A DNA stretch of 13,397 nucleotides from assembly GCA_023389455.1 (NCBI GenBank), contig JAEWEJ010000062.1, positions 1-13,397 of the forward strand, written 5' to 3'. Source of the stretch: Actinomycetes bacterium. Its GTDB lineage: Bacteria > Actinomycetota > Actinomycetes > Actinomycetales > Cellulomonadaceae. The translations under genes were made by a program, and so were the position numbers. The notes beneath the pieces are model-generated. The model was not told the origin of the DNA and did not search any database. It saw nothing but the letters and a program-made list of their open reading frames with translations. Shown in pieces: positions 1-7,285 of this stretch (position 1 is the stretch's first letter; every line of letters begins with the position of its first letter).

Positions 1-537
1 ACGCTCGTCGGCGGCCTGGGGCAGCTCTCGGCGGGCGCGTCGGCCCTGCGGTCCGGGTCCTCGCAGCTCGCCGACGGTGCCGGGCGCCTGGCCGACGGCT
101 CCTCGACCCTGGTCGCGGGCACCGGGCGGCTCACCGCCGGCGCGGACCAGCTGGCGACCGGTCTGCGGACCGCCGCCGACGGCTCGCTCACCCTGGCCGA
201 CGGGATCACCGCGGCCGCCGACGGCGCCCCCGCGCTCGTCGACGGTGCGGGCCGGCTCTCCGAGGAGGGCACGTCGGTGCTGGTGGAGACCGGATCCGCC
301 ACGGCCGCGGACTACGGCGTGAAGTACGCCGTCATCCAGGCCGGTGCGGAGCGCGCCGCGACCGAGTCCATGGCGTACGGCGGCCCCGAGGGCGCGGCGT
401 CCGTGACCGCGTACTCGATCGACATCGCCGCCGCCGACGGGGCGGGCGCGAGCTCCGTCGGGCGCGGGGTGGCCGCCGCCGCGCTGTTCGGGATCGGGGC
501 GCTGCTGGCCGGGCTGGGGCGGCGCCGGTTCGTCTGA
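1..537 (+). CDS. C-terminal part of a heptad-repeat (xxxLxxG) membrane-anchored protein
   Basis: The gene is cut by the left edge; 178 residues remain, read in frame from base 1 to the TGA at 535-537. Residues about 4-90 are roughly twelve successive heptads of the form xxxLxxG (for example SSQLADG, AGRLADG, ADQLATG), predicted to form a long extracytoplasmic helical stalk. A non-repeat segment follows (about 91-150). One hydrophobic helix (AAAALFGIGALLAGLG, about 155-172) and a basic tail RRRFV close the protein, which fits a membrane anchor with an inside C-terminus. Such heptad repeats are known from YhgE/Pip-type membrane proteins and related large actinobacterial exporters or surface proteins. 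The missing N-terminus would decide which, so I give no precise function. It ends at a strong hairpin that it shares with the convergent hydrolase gene. Confidence 0.75.
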   Translation, partial: TLVGGLGQLSAGASALRSGSSQLADGAGRLADGSSTLVAGTGRLTAGADQLATGLRTAADGSLTLADGITAAADGAPALVDGAGRLSEEGTSVLVETGSATAADYGVKYAVIQAGAERAATESMAYGGPEGAASVTAYSIDIAAADGAGASSVGRGVAAAALFGIGALLAGLGRRRFV

Positions 538-539
538 CG

Positions 540-578
540 GACGTCGGCGGGCTGGGCTCGACCCGGCCCGCCGACGTC
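540..578. terminator. Bidirectional hairpin terminator between convergent genes
   Basis: Bases 540-556 pair with 562-578 over 17 positions (one G-T wobble at 553/565) around a 5-nt loop CTCGA. It starts three bases after the stop of the left gene, and its right end overlaps the TGA of the convergent hydrolase (577-579, read on the minus strand). There is no T-run, as is common in high-GC actinobacteria. The symmetry and position between two converging genes support use in both directions. Confidence 0.8.
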
Positions 579-1452
579 ACGCCTCCGGCAGCACCTCGCG
601 CAGGCGCGCGGCGAACGCCTCCGGCTGGCCCGGCATCCCGAACTCGTCGCCCAGGAAGCCGCCGTGGTTGCTGGGGAAGACCGCGACCTGCGTGCCGAGC
701 AGGTCCGCGAGCGCGTGGGTCGTGCGCCACGTGATGGTGCCGTCGCTCTCGATCCCCGCGGCGAGCACGACGGTGGTCGGGGAGGACCGCAGCGTCGCGA
801 CGTCCGGGACGTACCCCTCGACCGGCGCGGACGACCCCGACATCAGCGGGTCGTCACGCGACCCGTCGTCCTCCGTGGGCAGGCCGAACTGGGCGGGGTC
901 GGGCAGCTCGACGAGGAAGTCCGCGGGGAAGGGCCCCTGCCACGAGGTGAGGGCGATGAACGCCGCCATGCCGTGCCCCCAGCCGCGCTCCTGGTAGGCG
1001 GCGTCGCCGCGCGCCGACGCCGCCCGGGCGTTCTCGGCGTCGGGCAGCACCGCGAGCAGCGGCGGCTCGTGCGCGACGAGCGTGCGGACGTCCTGCGGGA
1101 AGGCGGTGACCCACGCCAGGCCGGTGACGGCGCCGCCGCTGCTGCCGAAGACGTCGACCGGGCCGGCGTCGAGCGACGCGACCAGGGCGTGCAGGTCCTG
1201 CGCCTGCACGGCCGGGTCGTGGTCGGTGCGTCCGTCGTCGCGCGTGCTGCGCCCGAGGCCGCGGGGGTCGTACGTGACGACGGTCCGGTCGGCGAAGTGG
1301 GAGGCCAGGGTGCCGAATCCGCTGGCGTCCATCGGCTGGCCGATCATCACGAGCGGGGGGCGGCCGTCCGCGGTCGGCAGCGGGCCGCGCACGTCGTAGG
1401 CGAGGGTCGCGCCGGGCACGTCGAGGGTGCGGTACGTCGCGGTGTCGGTCAT
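577..1452 (-). CDS. Alpha/beta hydrolase (serine hydrolase fold)
   Basis: A 291-aa protein with the usual length and order of the alpha/beta hydrolase fold. It shows an oxyanion-region segment VMIGQPMDASG (residues about 35-45) and the DPRGLGRS strand-turn (62-69). The nucleophile elbow is GSSGG (103-107), giving Ser105 as nucleophile. An acid is likely at Glu235 or Asp237, and the catalytic His263 lies in SNHGG. The substrate cannot be told; esterase or lactonase-like relatives are most likely. The ATG at 1452 is chosen because GGAGG stands six bases upstream. The frame stays open further upstream, but those starts lack a ribosome site. It is divergent from the MFS gene and converges on the left-hand gene. 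It may share a function with the transporter, but nothing in the sequence proves it. Confidence 0.85.
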   Translation of the reverse strand: MTDTATYRTLDVPGATLAYDVRGPLPTADGRPPLVMIGQPMDASGFGTLASHFADRTVVTYDPRGLGRSTRDDGRTDHDPAVQAQDLHALVASLDAGPVDVFGSSGGAVTGLAWVTAFPQDVRTLVAHEPPLLAVLPDAENARAASARGDAAYQERGWGHGMAAFIALTSWQGPFPADFLVELPDPAQFGLPTEDDGSRDDPLMSGSSAPVEGYVPDVATLRSSPTTVVLAAGIESDGTITWRTTHALADLLGTQVAVFPSNHGGFLGDEFGMPGQPEAFAARLREVLPEA

Positions 1453-1690
1453 CGGGTCCTCCGGGGTGGGTGCGCGGGGTACCCGGATCCGACCCGGCGG
1501 CGTGCCGGAACTCATCGGGTGAGCGCACGCGGACGGGTCCAGGCAGGTGGGGCGCCCGGGCTCGCACGGGGCCGGGGCCGCCCGGCCCGCACCCCGGCGC
1601 TGGCCCGTGCGTCCACCCGTCCATATCGTGGGTGCCCTCGCCGGCGACGCCACGCTCGCGGCACCTGCCCGTCCCCCGCCCCGGAGCGTC
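1453..1690. promoter_or_regulatory. Divergent promoter region between hydrolase and MFS genes
   Basis: This 238-base non-coding stretch lies between two genes transcribed away from each other, so it must hold both promoters. On the plus strand TATCGT at 1624-1629 looks like a -10 box for the MFS gene, which would give a leader of about 55 nt. No clear -35 element or operator dyad was seen. The hydrolase ribosome site is at the left end. Confidence 0.4.
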
Positions 1691-2959
1691 ATGCCGTCCA
1701 CCGCCGTCCCGCTGCGCGTCCGCCGGGCACGCGCCGCCGTCAGCGCGGTCTTCCTCGTCAACGCCGTCCTGTACGCGAACGTGGTGCCCCGCCTGCCCGA
1801 GGTGAAGGACCGCCTCGACCTGACCAACGCGGCGTTCGGCGCGGCCATCGCGGCGATGCCCGTCGGCGCGCTGGTGTCCGGCCTGCTCGCCCCCGTGCTC
1901 ATCCGGCGGTTCGGGTCGGCCGCGGTGGCGTCGTTCGGGCTCGTCGGCCTCGCCGCCGCCGTCGCGGCCGTGCCGGTGGCCGGCAGCTGGGCCGTGCTGG
2001 CCGCGGTCTTCCTGGTCGCCGGTGCCGTCGACGCCGTCGTCGACGTCGCGCAGAACTCCCACGGGTTCCGCGTGCAGCGCCTGTACGGACGCTCGATCGT
2101 CAACGCCTTCCACGGCCTGTGGAGCGTCGGCAGCGTGCTCGGCGGTCTGCTCGGCGCGGCCGCGGCCGGGCTGGGCGTGCCGCTGCCCGTGCACATCGCG
2201 GTCACGTCGGCCGTGTTCGCCCTCGTCGCCGTGGTCGCCCACCGCTTCCTGCTGCCCGGGCCCGAGGACGCCGAGCGCACGCCGGGCACCGGCGACGACG
2301 ACGCCGGCACGGTCGACGCGCCGGTGCGCGGCACGCTGCGTCGCGCCGCCGGGCGCACCGTGCTGCTGCTGGCCGTGCTCGGCGTCCTGGCCGCGTGCGG
2401 CGCGTTCGTCGAGGACGCCGGGTCCTCGTGGGGCGCGCTGTACCTGCGGGGCGAGGTGGGCGTCGGTGCGGCCGCCGCCGGCCTGGCCTTCGTCTCCCTC
2501 CAGGTGGCCATGACGGTCGGGCGCCTGACCGGCGACCGCGTCGTCGACCGGTTCGGCCAGCGTCGCGTCGCGCGCGTCGGCGGTGTCGCGATCGCCGTGG
2601 GCATGGGGCTCGCGCTCGCCGTCCCGTCGCTGACGACCGCGCTCGTCGGGTTCGCGTTCGCCGGGCTCGGCGTCGCGACGCTGGTGCCGGCCGTGATGCA
2701 CACCGCCGACGAGCTGCCCGGCCTGGCGCCGGGCACCGGGCTGACCGTCGTCAGCTGGCTGCTGCGCGTCGGGTTCCTCGTCTCGCCCACCGTCGTCGGC
2801 CTGGTGGCGGACGCGTCGAGCCTGCGGGTCGCGCTGCTGGGAGTCGTCGGGGCGGGCGTCCTGACCGCCGCCCTGGGACGTGTGCTCGTCGCCGACGGGG
2901 GGCAGACGGGCGCTGCCGCCCCGGCGCCCGCGGGACCGGCGGCGGCACCTCAGCCCTGA
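1691..2959 (+). CDS. MFS transporter, YbjJ-like subfamily
   Basis: A 422-aa integral membrane protein with about twelve hydrophobic segments and a hydrophilic central loop (residues about 190-220, rich in D/G/T). Two features resemble the YbjJ-like branch of the major facilitator superfamily: VPRLPEVKD just after the first helix (32-40) and NAFHGLWSVG in the fifth helix region (138-147). A second-half motif A-like loop, GDRVVDRFGQRR, lies at 281-292, and EDAGSSWGALYL (241-252) also fits this branch. The transported compound is unknown; members are annotated as sugar or drug permeases with little proof. The start at 1691 has GGAG at 1683-1686. The frame is open further upstream, but that part is Pro/Arg-rich and unlike a transporter N-terminus. 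The C-terminal tail is Ala/Pro-rich. Confidence 0.82.
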   Translation: MPSTAVPLRVRRARAAVSAVFLVNAVLYANVVPRLPEVKDRLDLTNAAFGAAIAAMPVGALVSGLLAPVLIRRFGSAAVASFGLVGLAAAVAAVPVAGSWAVLAAVFLVAGAVDAVVDVAQNSHGFRVQRLYGRSIVNAFHGLWSVGSVLGGLLGAAAAGLGVPLPVHIAVTSAVFALVAVVAHRFLLPGPEDAERTPGTGDDDAGTVDAPVRGTLRRAAGRTVLLLAVLGVLAACGAFVEDAGSSWGALYLRGEVGVGAAAAGLAFVSLQVAMTVGRLTGDRVVDRFGQRRVARVGGVAIAVGMGLALAVPSLTTALVGFAFAGLGVATLVPAVMHTADELPGLAPGTGLTVVSWLLRVGFLVSPTVVGLVADASSLRVALLGVVGAGVLTAALGRVLVADGGQTGAAAPAPAGPAAAPQP

Positions 2960-3155
2960 CGGCGCGCGGCGCAGGCCGGCACGGACGTGACCAGCCTCCG
3001 TCGGGGGTGCGGGCGCGGACGGCACGGCGCGCGGGACGCGGGTGTCGGTGGCCCCTGCCATGCTCGGTCGTGGAGCCGCTGCTCGGTGGTGAGCACACGT
3101 GGTGGCGCGGCCCGGCGCCCACCTCACCGCCGCGCTGCCCGTGCCGGAGGTCCCC

Positions 3156-3770
3156 GTGCCCGACGACGACGCACCGCCCACCACGACGCCGGGCGCCGGC
3201 GCCCCGGACCTGACCGTGCGCGAGCTCGACGCCTCGACGTGGGACGCGTTCGCCGAGCTCGTCGAGCGGAACAACGGGATCTTCGGCGGCTGCTGGTGCA
3301 TCGGCTGGCACCCGGAGTGCGGTCGGCGCGGCATCAGCCACCGGGACGTCAAGGAGCAGCGCGTGCGCAGCGGCGGCGCCCACGCCGCGCTCGTCCTCGA
3401 CACCGCCAGCCGGGCCCAGGGCTGGGCCCAGTACGGCAGCCCGCAGGAGCTGCCGAACATCAAGCACCGCCGCAGGTACGACCAGGAGCCCCCACCGGTG
3501 CCCGACTGGCGGATCGCGTGCGTGTACGTGGACCGGCGGCACCGCGGCCAGGGCGTCGCACGCGTCGCCCTGGAGGGCGCGCTCGACTCCATCGCCCGGC
3601 AGGGCGGTGGACGCGTCGAGGCGATCTCGGAGACGACCGCCGGCCGCGAGGCGCAGGGCCGCTTCCTGTTCAGCGGGACGGTCGAGCTGTTCGACCAGTA
3701 CGACTTCGACCGGGTGCGGCAGGTCGGCATGCACGCGTGGATCGTCCAGCGGGTGCTGGCCGCGCACTGA
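3156..3770 (+). CDS. GNAT-family N-acetyltransferase (CWC-motif type)
   Basis: A 204-aa acyl-CoA-dependent acetyltransferase. The acetyl-CoA binding motif A is the strand CVYVDRRHRGQGVA (residues 122-135), carrying RxxGxG at 128-133, followed by helix VALEGALDSIA. The N-terminal region has the cysteine-containing signature GGCWCIGWHPE (44-54), and GSPQELPNIKHRRRYD lies at 94-109. Both are typical of a widespread actinobacterial GNAT subfamily whose acceptor is unknown. The GTG at 3156 is chosen over the longer GTG at 3099 because GGAGG at 3146-3150 sits five bases upstream. The extra 19 residues from 3099 would be low-complexity. The 196 bases upstream, after the MFS stop, hold no recognised gene, so the two may or may not be co-transcribed. 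Confidence 0.85.
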   Translation: MPDDDAPPTTTPGAGAPDLTVRELDASTWDAFAELVERNNGIFGGCWCIGWHPECGRRGISHRDVKEQRVRSGGAHAALVLDTASRAQGWAQYGSPQELPNIKHRRRYDQEPPPVPDWRIACVYVDRRHRGQGVARVALEGALDSIARQGGGRVEAISETTAGREAQGRFLFSGTVELFDQYDFDRVRQVGMHAWIVQRVLAAH

Positions 3771-3845
3771 GCGGGCGGCGGCGGCGGAGTGCTGCACGTG
3801 GCCCGGAGACACGATCGGCTGTCGAGCGACCCGGTGATGACCGGA

Positions 3846-4183
3846 TCAGTCGAGCGAGCTCTGGACGCTCCTCAGCTGCACCAGCAGGGCCGGGATCACG
3901 TCGCGCGCCGTCGAGACGAGAACGTCGACGTCTGTCGACCAGTACCCGTGCACGATCCGGTTGCGCATCCCTGCGGCCCGGCGCCACGGCACATCGGGGT
4001 GCCGGTCCCGCGTCGCCTGGGAGACCTGGTTCGCCGCTTCGCCGAGGACGGTGAAGTTCGCAGAGGAGCGCGTCCCGCACCGTCGCGTCCTGCTCGACGG
4101 CATGCGTCACGGTCGGCCGTCAGCGCGATGATGCGTGTCGCAGCGCCGGCCATCTCGGCGACGAACAGGACGTCAGGCCGCAT
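3846..4183 (-). pseudogene. hepT: Broken HepT toxin gene (type VII toxin-antitoxin), two frame disruptions
   Basis: Three overlapping frames together spell a HepT protein. The first (ATG at 4183) gives MRPDVLFVAEMAGAATRII and continues to about 4105. The second gives AVEQDATVRDALLC, about 4101-4060. The third gives NFTVLGEAANQVS and runs to the TGA at 3846. It carries the HepT RNase signature RNRIVHGY, which is R-x4-H-x-Y. Each switch equals one extra base (or two missing) at about 4100-4108 and at 4059-4062. From memory of the family, the first junction also lacks about eight codons. HEPN-domain HepT is normally a toxic RNase kept in check by adenylylation of its Tyr by MntA. As written no full HepT can be made. 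The start overlaps the antitoxin stop by 11 nt, as in intact operons. A sequencing error is possible, but two breaks within 50 bases make it less likely. Confidence 0.75.
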
Positions 4184-4469
4184 AGAGCGCCTGGGCCTCC
4201 GTCTCGATCCGTTCGCGCAGCAGCGGATGCACCGCCTTGCGTGACACGAGGTCCACCGGACGCCCGAGGATCTCCGACATCTCGTCGGCAGCGTCGACGA
4301 TCTCCCAGGTGACGTGCCGGCCGGGAAGCAGGTCGTAGAGCACGTCGATGTCGGAGTCCGCACGATCCTCGCCCCGCGCCACCGAACCGAACACCTCGAG
4401 TCTGGCGAACCCGTAGCGCGCGCACAGCTCGACCAGCGCACGACGCTGGTGCTCGTCGACCCGGATCAT
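4173..4469 (-). CDS. mntA: MntA-like nucleotidyltransferase antitoxin
   Basis: A 98-aa minimal nucleotidyltransferase, normal length for the family. It has the GSVARG loop (residues 28-33), the metal-binding Asp pair in DSDIDV (Asp40 and Asp42), and a third Asp in PVDLVS (Asp73). In type VII toxin-antitoxin systems MntA transfers AMP to the Tyr of HepT's R-x4-H-x-Y motif and so silences the RNase. The reading frame looks intact although its partner is broken. The start ATG at 4469 is set by a TAGCCT box (4476-4481, minus strand) exactly six bases upstream, which suggests a leaderless mRNA. The gene overlaps the hepT start by 11 nt. This patch looks slightly less GC-biased than its neighbours, consistent with acquisition by transfer. 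Confidence 0.85.
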   Translation of the reverse strand: MIRVDEHQRRALVELCARYGFARLEVFGSVARGEDRADSDIDVLYDLLPGRHVTWEIVDAADEMSEILGRPVDLVSRKAVHPLLRERIETEAQALYAA

Positions 4470-4475
4470 GGCGAA

Positions 4476-4481
4476 AGGCTA
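4476..4481 (-). promoter_or_regulatory. -10 box of mntA, leaderless
   Basis: On the minus strand TAGCCT is followed by six bases and then the ATG of mntA. This places the expected transcription start on the A of the start codon. No Shine-Dalgarno sequence is present. Confidence 0.55.
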
Positions 4482-4581
4482 GCCGCCCACGGGCCGGGAG
4501 GGGAGGAACCGCCACACCACCTCACCCGGATCGCCAACGTGACAGTGGTCGCACCGCCGGGGCCCGCACACCTGCGACGCG

Positions 4582-4587
4582 TACCAT
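4582..4587 (+). promoter_or_regulatory. Possible -10 box for the SDR gene
   Basis: TACCAT at 4582-4587 lies in a short, locally less GC-rich patch 52 bases before the ATG at 4640. It would give a leader of about 45 nt containing the AGGAC ribosome site. No convincing -35 was found. The rest of the 170-base gap between mntA and the SDR gene shows nothing else. Confidence 0.35.
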
Positions 4588-4639
4588 TTCTGCGGCCCTC
4601 GCCCCCGAGACGGCTCTTCTCCTGCAGGACGGACGGCGC

Positions 4640-6154
4640 ATGCCCGCGCACACCACCACCCCGGTGCCCCCCACCGACGACACCCCCGACGCGACGACCG
4701 GCGCCGGCGTCGACCCCGCCGAGTTCGCGACGTTCCTGCGGGTGATGGACCAGGTCGCGGTGCTGCCGCAGGAGCACCCGCAGCACGCCGCCGCACGCCG
4801 CGCCGCCTCCGGCCTGTTCAAGGCCGCGAAGAAGCACCGCCGGGGCGAGAAGCGCCGCATGCTGGCCGAGGCCGACGCGGCCGTCATCGCCGCGACCGCC
4901 ACCGGCAGCCCGGGCCGGATCGACGACGAGACGAACGGCATCCCGCTGTCCTCGTCGGCCACCGGGGCGATCGCCGGCACCCTGCTCAAGCCGCGCCCGT
5001 GCTACGTCTGCAAGGAGGACTACACGGTCGTCGACGCGTTCTACCACCAGCTCTGCCCGGCGTGCGCGGCGCTGCACCACGCCAAGCGCGACGCCCGCAC
5101 CGACCTGACGGGCCGCCGAGCGCTGCTCACCGGCGGGCGCGCGAAGATCGGCATGTACATCGCGCTGCGCCTGCTGCGCGACGGCGCGGACCTGACGATC
5201 ACCACGCGCTTCCCGCGGGACGCCGTGCGCCGGTTCGGCGCGATGGAGGACTCGGCCGACTGGATGGACCGGCTGCACGTCGTCGGGATCGACCTGCGCG
5301 ACCCGTCGCAGGTGGTGTCACTCGCGGACCACGTGGCCGCGCAGGGCCCGCTCGACATCCTCATCAACAACGCCGCCCAGACCGTGCGCCGCTCCCCCGG
5401 TGCCTACGCGCAGCTCGCCGACGCGGAGTCCGCACCGCTGCCGACCGACGTGGCCGGGATGATCACGACCTTCGGCCAGACGAGCGACGCCCACCCGCGG
5501 GCGCTGGCGGGGTCCGTCAGCGAGCTCACCAGCCCGGCGCTGGCGATCGAGCGCGCGACCCGGGCCGCGGACGAGCTGGTGGCCCAGTCCCTCACGGCCG
5601 AGGCGGCGAGCCTCGAGCGGCTGGTCGCCGGCACGTCGATCGACGCCGGTGGCCTGATCCCCGACGTCGCCGAGACCAACTCCTGGGTCGCCACGGTCGA
5701 GCAGGTCGACCCGATGGAGCTGCTCGAGGTGCAGCTCTGCAACCAGACCGCGCCGTTCATCCTCATCAGCCGCCTGCGCCCCGCGCTGGCCGCGTCGCCC
5801 GCGCGCCGCACGTACATCGTCAACGTGTCCGCCATGGAGGGGGTGTTCTCCCGCGGCTACAAGGGCCCGGGCCATCCGCACACCAACATGAGCAAGGCCG
5901 CGCTCAACATGCTCACGCGCACCAGCGCGGCGGAGATGCTGACCGACGGCATCCTCATGACCGCGGTCGACACCGGCTGGATCACCGACGAGCGCCCCCA
6001 CTTCACCAAGGTGCGGCTGGCCGAGGAGGGCTTCCACGCCCCACTCGACCTGGTCGACGGCGCCGCCCGGGTCTACGACCCGATCGTGCGCGGCGAGGCC
6101 GGCGAGGACCTGTACGGCTGCTTCCTCAAGGACTACGCCCGCTCGCAGTGGTGA
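4640..6154 (+). CDS. Atypical SDR oxidoreductase with N-terminal Cys4 module
   Basis: A 504-aa two-part protein. Residues 1-115 are a Pro/Thr-rich start and a charged helical region (AAKKHRRGEKRRML). CYVC (121-124) and CPAC (139-142) form a likely small zinc-binding knuckle. From about 155 a Rossmann-fold SDR domain begins with LLTGGRAKIG (162-171), a variant of TGxxxGxG. It continues with the NNAA motif (243-246) and Ser397 in VNVSAMEGVF. At the site of the catalytic YxxxK there is Thr415-N-M-S-Lys419, so the Tyr is missing. An insertion of about 100 residues (250-355) separates NNAA from the Ser strand. I recall HPHTNM-K as conserved in this subfamily, which also occurs in eukaryotes, so the change is probably not decay. 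The substrate is unknown. AGGAC at 4626-4630 serves the ATG. Confidence 0.82.
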   Translation: MPAHTTTPVPPTDDTPDATTGAGVDPAEFATFLRVMDQVAVLPQEHPQHAAARRAASGLFKAAKKHRRGEKRRMLAEADAAVIAATATGSPGRIDDETNGIPLSSSATGAIAGTLLKPRPCYVCKEDYTVVDAFYHQLCPACAALHHAKRDARTDLTGRRALLTGGRAKIGMYIALRLLRDGADLTITTRFPRDAVRRFGAMEDSADWMDRLHVVGIDLRDPSQVVSLADHVAAQGPLDILINNAAQTVRRSPGAYAQLADAESAPLPTDVAGMITTFGQTSDAHPRALAGSVSELTSPALAIERATRAADELVAQSLTAEAASLERLVAGTSIDAGGLIPDVAETNSWVATVEQVDPMELLEVQLCNQTAPFILISRLRPALAASPARRTYIVNVSAMEGVFSRGYKGPGHPHTNMSKAALNMLTRTSAAEMLTDGILMTAVDTGWITDERPHFTKVRLAEEGFHAPLDLVDGAARVYDPIVRGEAGEDLYGCFLKDYARSQW

Positions 6155-6201
6155 ACGCGTCCGGCGTCCGGGACGACGACGCCGCGAGACCGGGCTGACC
6201 T

Positions 6202-6223
6202 GGCGCATCCCGGGGGATGCGCC
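6202..6223. terminator. Hairpin terminator between SDR and GPP34 genes
   Basis: Bases 6202-6210 pair perfectly with 6215-6223 (9 bp) around the 4-nt loop CGGG. It lies 48 bases after the SDR stop, and a pyrimidine-rich stretch (ACCTTCCCC) follows on the plus strand. It could also stop the convergent GPP34 transcript after the repeat array. Confidence 0.65.
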
Positions 6224-6243
6224 GACCTTCCCCGGTGTCGCGG

Positions 6244-6313
6244 CTGTCGTGTCTCAGGTGTCGTGCCTCAGGTGTCGTGCCTCAGGTGTCGTGTCTCAGG
6301 TGTCGTGTCTCGG
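6244..6313. repeat. Five-unit 14-bp tandem repeat
   Basis: Five head-to-tail copies of GTGTCGTGYCTCAG lie at 6244-6257 (first two bases differ), 6258-6271, 6272-6285, 6286-6299 and 6300-6313 (ends GG). The only internal change is C or T at one position. The array sits between two converging genes and is non-coding, ending 17 bases before the GPP34 stop codon. With no spacers and such a short unit it is a minisatellite-like array, not a CRISPR. Confidence 0.9.
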
Positions 6314-6330
6314 GGTGCGCGGGCGTCGGG

Positions 6331-6981
6331 TCACGAGATGGTGACCGCGATTCCGTCCGCCTGGACGGCCTCCCACGCCTTGCGCGCCGCCTCGCCACCG
6401 ACGTCGCCCTCGGCGACCCGCTTGCCCCGGGCGCGCAGCTCGCGGTTCGGCAGCCCGGTGCCCGGCAGCACCTGGGGCAGGGCGTCGACCGCCGAGAGCA
6501 GCGCCACGACGGACGCCTCGTGCGGGGTGGGCGCGCGGCCCACCACCAGCACCTCGTGCAGACCCCGCCGGACCTCCGCCTCGTGCAGCCCGTCGACCGC
6601 CGGCCACGAGGACGTCGGGAAGATCCCGAGGACCCGCCCCTCCTGCGCCCGCAGCACGCCGCGCTCGACGAGCCGCGCGTGGAGCCGCTCCCGCAGGCCC
6701 TTGCGGATCCGGTCGAGCACCGCGGCCGGCGACCCGTTGCCGGCGCCGACGCGCGCGAGCGCCTCGTCGAGGACGTCGTCGCCGAGCCGCGGTCCGGCGA
6801 CGACCTGCAGCGTCGTGCGGCGCAGCACGCCGCCGGCGGTCACGACCTGCAGACGCCCGGCGGTTGCGAGCTGGGCGATCACCGCGCCCGCCACGGCGAT
6901 GTCACGGCGGGTGCCGTCGACCAGGGACCGGCCCGTGGTGTCGTCGGTGAGCAGCAGGAGGACGTCCTCGGCCATGAGCAT
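6331..6981 (-). CDS. GPP34 (Golgi phosphoprotein 3-like) family protein
   Basis: A 216-aa soluble, mostly helical protein. The N-terminus MLMAEDVLLLLTDDTTGRSL is the GPP34 hallmark. It is followed by a helix AGAVIAQLATAGRLQV (31-46), with basic and acidic segments such as RIRKGLRERLHARLVERGVL (91-110). The length is usual for bacterial members. The eukaryotic relative GOLPH3 binds phosphatidylinositol-4-phosphate at Golgi membranes. The bacterial role is unknown, though a peripheral membrane role is often assumed. The ATG at 6981 is chosen over the ATG two codons later because TACCGT lies exactly six bases before it and the family usually starts M-L-x-A-E. No ribosome site is present. It converges on the SDR gene. 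Confidence 0.85.
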   Translation of the reverse strand: MLMAEDVLLLLTDDTTGRSLVDGTRRDIAVAGAVIAQLATAGRLQVVTAGGVLRRTTLQVVAGPRLGDDVLDEALARVGAGNGSPAAVLDRIRKGLRERLHARLVERGVLRAQEGRVLGIFPTSSWPAVDGLHEAEVRRGLHEVLVVGRAPTPHEASVVALLSAVDALPQVLPGTGLPNRELRARGKRVAEGDVGGEAARKAWEAVQADGIAVTIS

Positions 6982-6987
6982 GCGGCC

Positions 6988-6993
6988 ACGGTA
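6988..6993 (-). promoter_or_regulatory. -10 box of the GPP34 gene, leaderless
   Basis: TACCGT on the minus strand is followed by six bases (GGCCGC) and the ATG at 6981. There is no Shine-Dalgarno sequence and no clear -35. Confidence 0.55.
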
Positions 6994-7123
6994 GGGACGT
7001 GCCGTGGCGGACGCATCGGCCGCGGGACGGAGAGCGTGTCCTCGTGGCGCGGCCTGCGACGGTCCCCCGGCCGTGCGCCGCTCCCGTCGCACGACGGCCG
7101 GCTGGAGCCCGCTCGACCGCCAC

Positions 7124-7285
7124 GGGCCGGGGACCGGCGCGCCGGGCGTCAGGCCCGGTCGGCGTCCTCGGTGGTCGGCCCGGGATGCGGACGGGTCGAC
7201 GGCGGCGGGCCGGGGACCGGTGCGCCGGGCGTCAGGCCCGGTCGGCGTCCTCGGTGCTCCGCCCGGGTGCGGACGGGTCGACGGC
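7124..7285. repeat. 83-bp-period tandem duplication of the 3' end of the marR gene
   Basis: Copy 1 (7124-7203) and copy 2 (7207-7285) match over about 80 bases with three substitutions and one single-base indel (an extra A in copy 1 at the GGGATGCGG stretch). Copy 2 holds the last 17 codons and the stop of marR; copy 1 lies just downstream of that gene on its strand and is non-coding. Bases just before copy 1 (about 7108-7123) faintly resemble the end of another unit. The rest of the gap to the GPP34 start (6994-7123) shows no gene or clear signal. Confidence 0.85.

Noticed and set aside
577..3812. Very long open frames antisense to, or out of frame with, the MFS and GNAT genes (577-2790 beyond the hydrolase, 854-3730 and 2751-3812 on the minus strand, 664-3213 on the plus strand).
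   Set aside because: High GC removes stop codons, and the translations are Arg/Pro/Ala/His-rich without any fold. The opposing frames give clear protein families with start signals.
3821..3857. Direct repeat GTCGAGCGA at 3821-3829 and 3849-3857 beside the end of hepT, considered as a target-site duplication of a mobile insertion.
   Set aside because: There is no matching copy at the other end of the toxin-antitoxin region and no transposase or terminal inverted repeats; nine bases can recur by chance in such DNA.
6244..6313. The 14-bp array considered as a CRISPR.
   Set aside because: The units abut with no spacers and are far shorter than CRISPR repeats; no cas gene is present.
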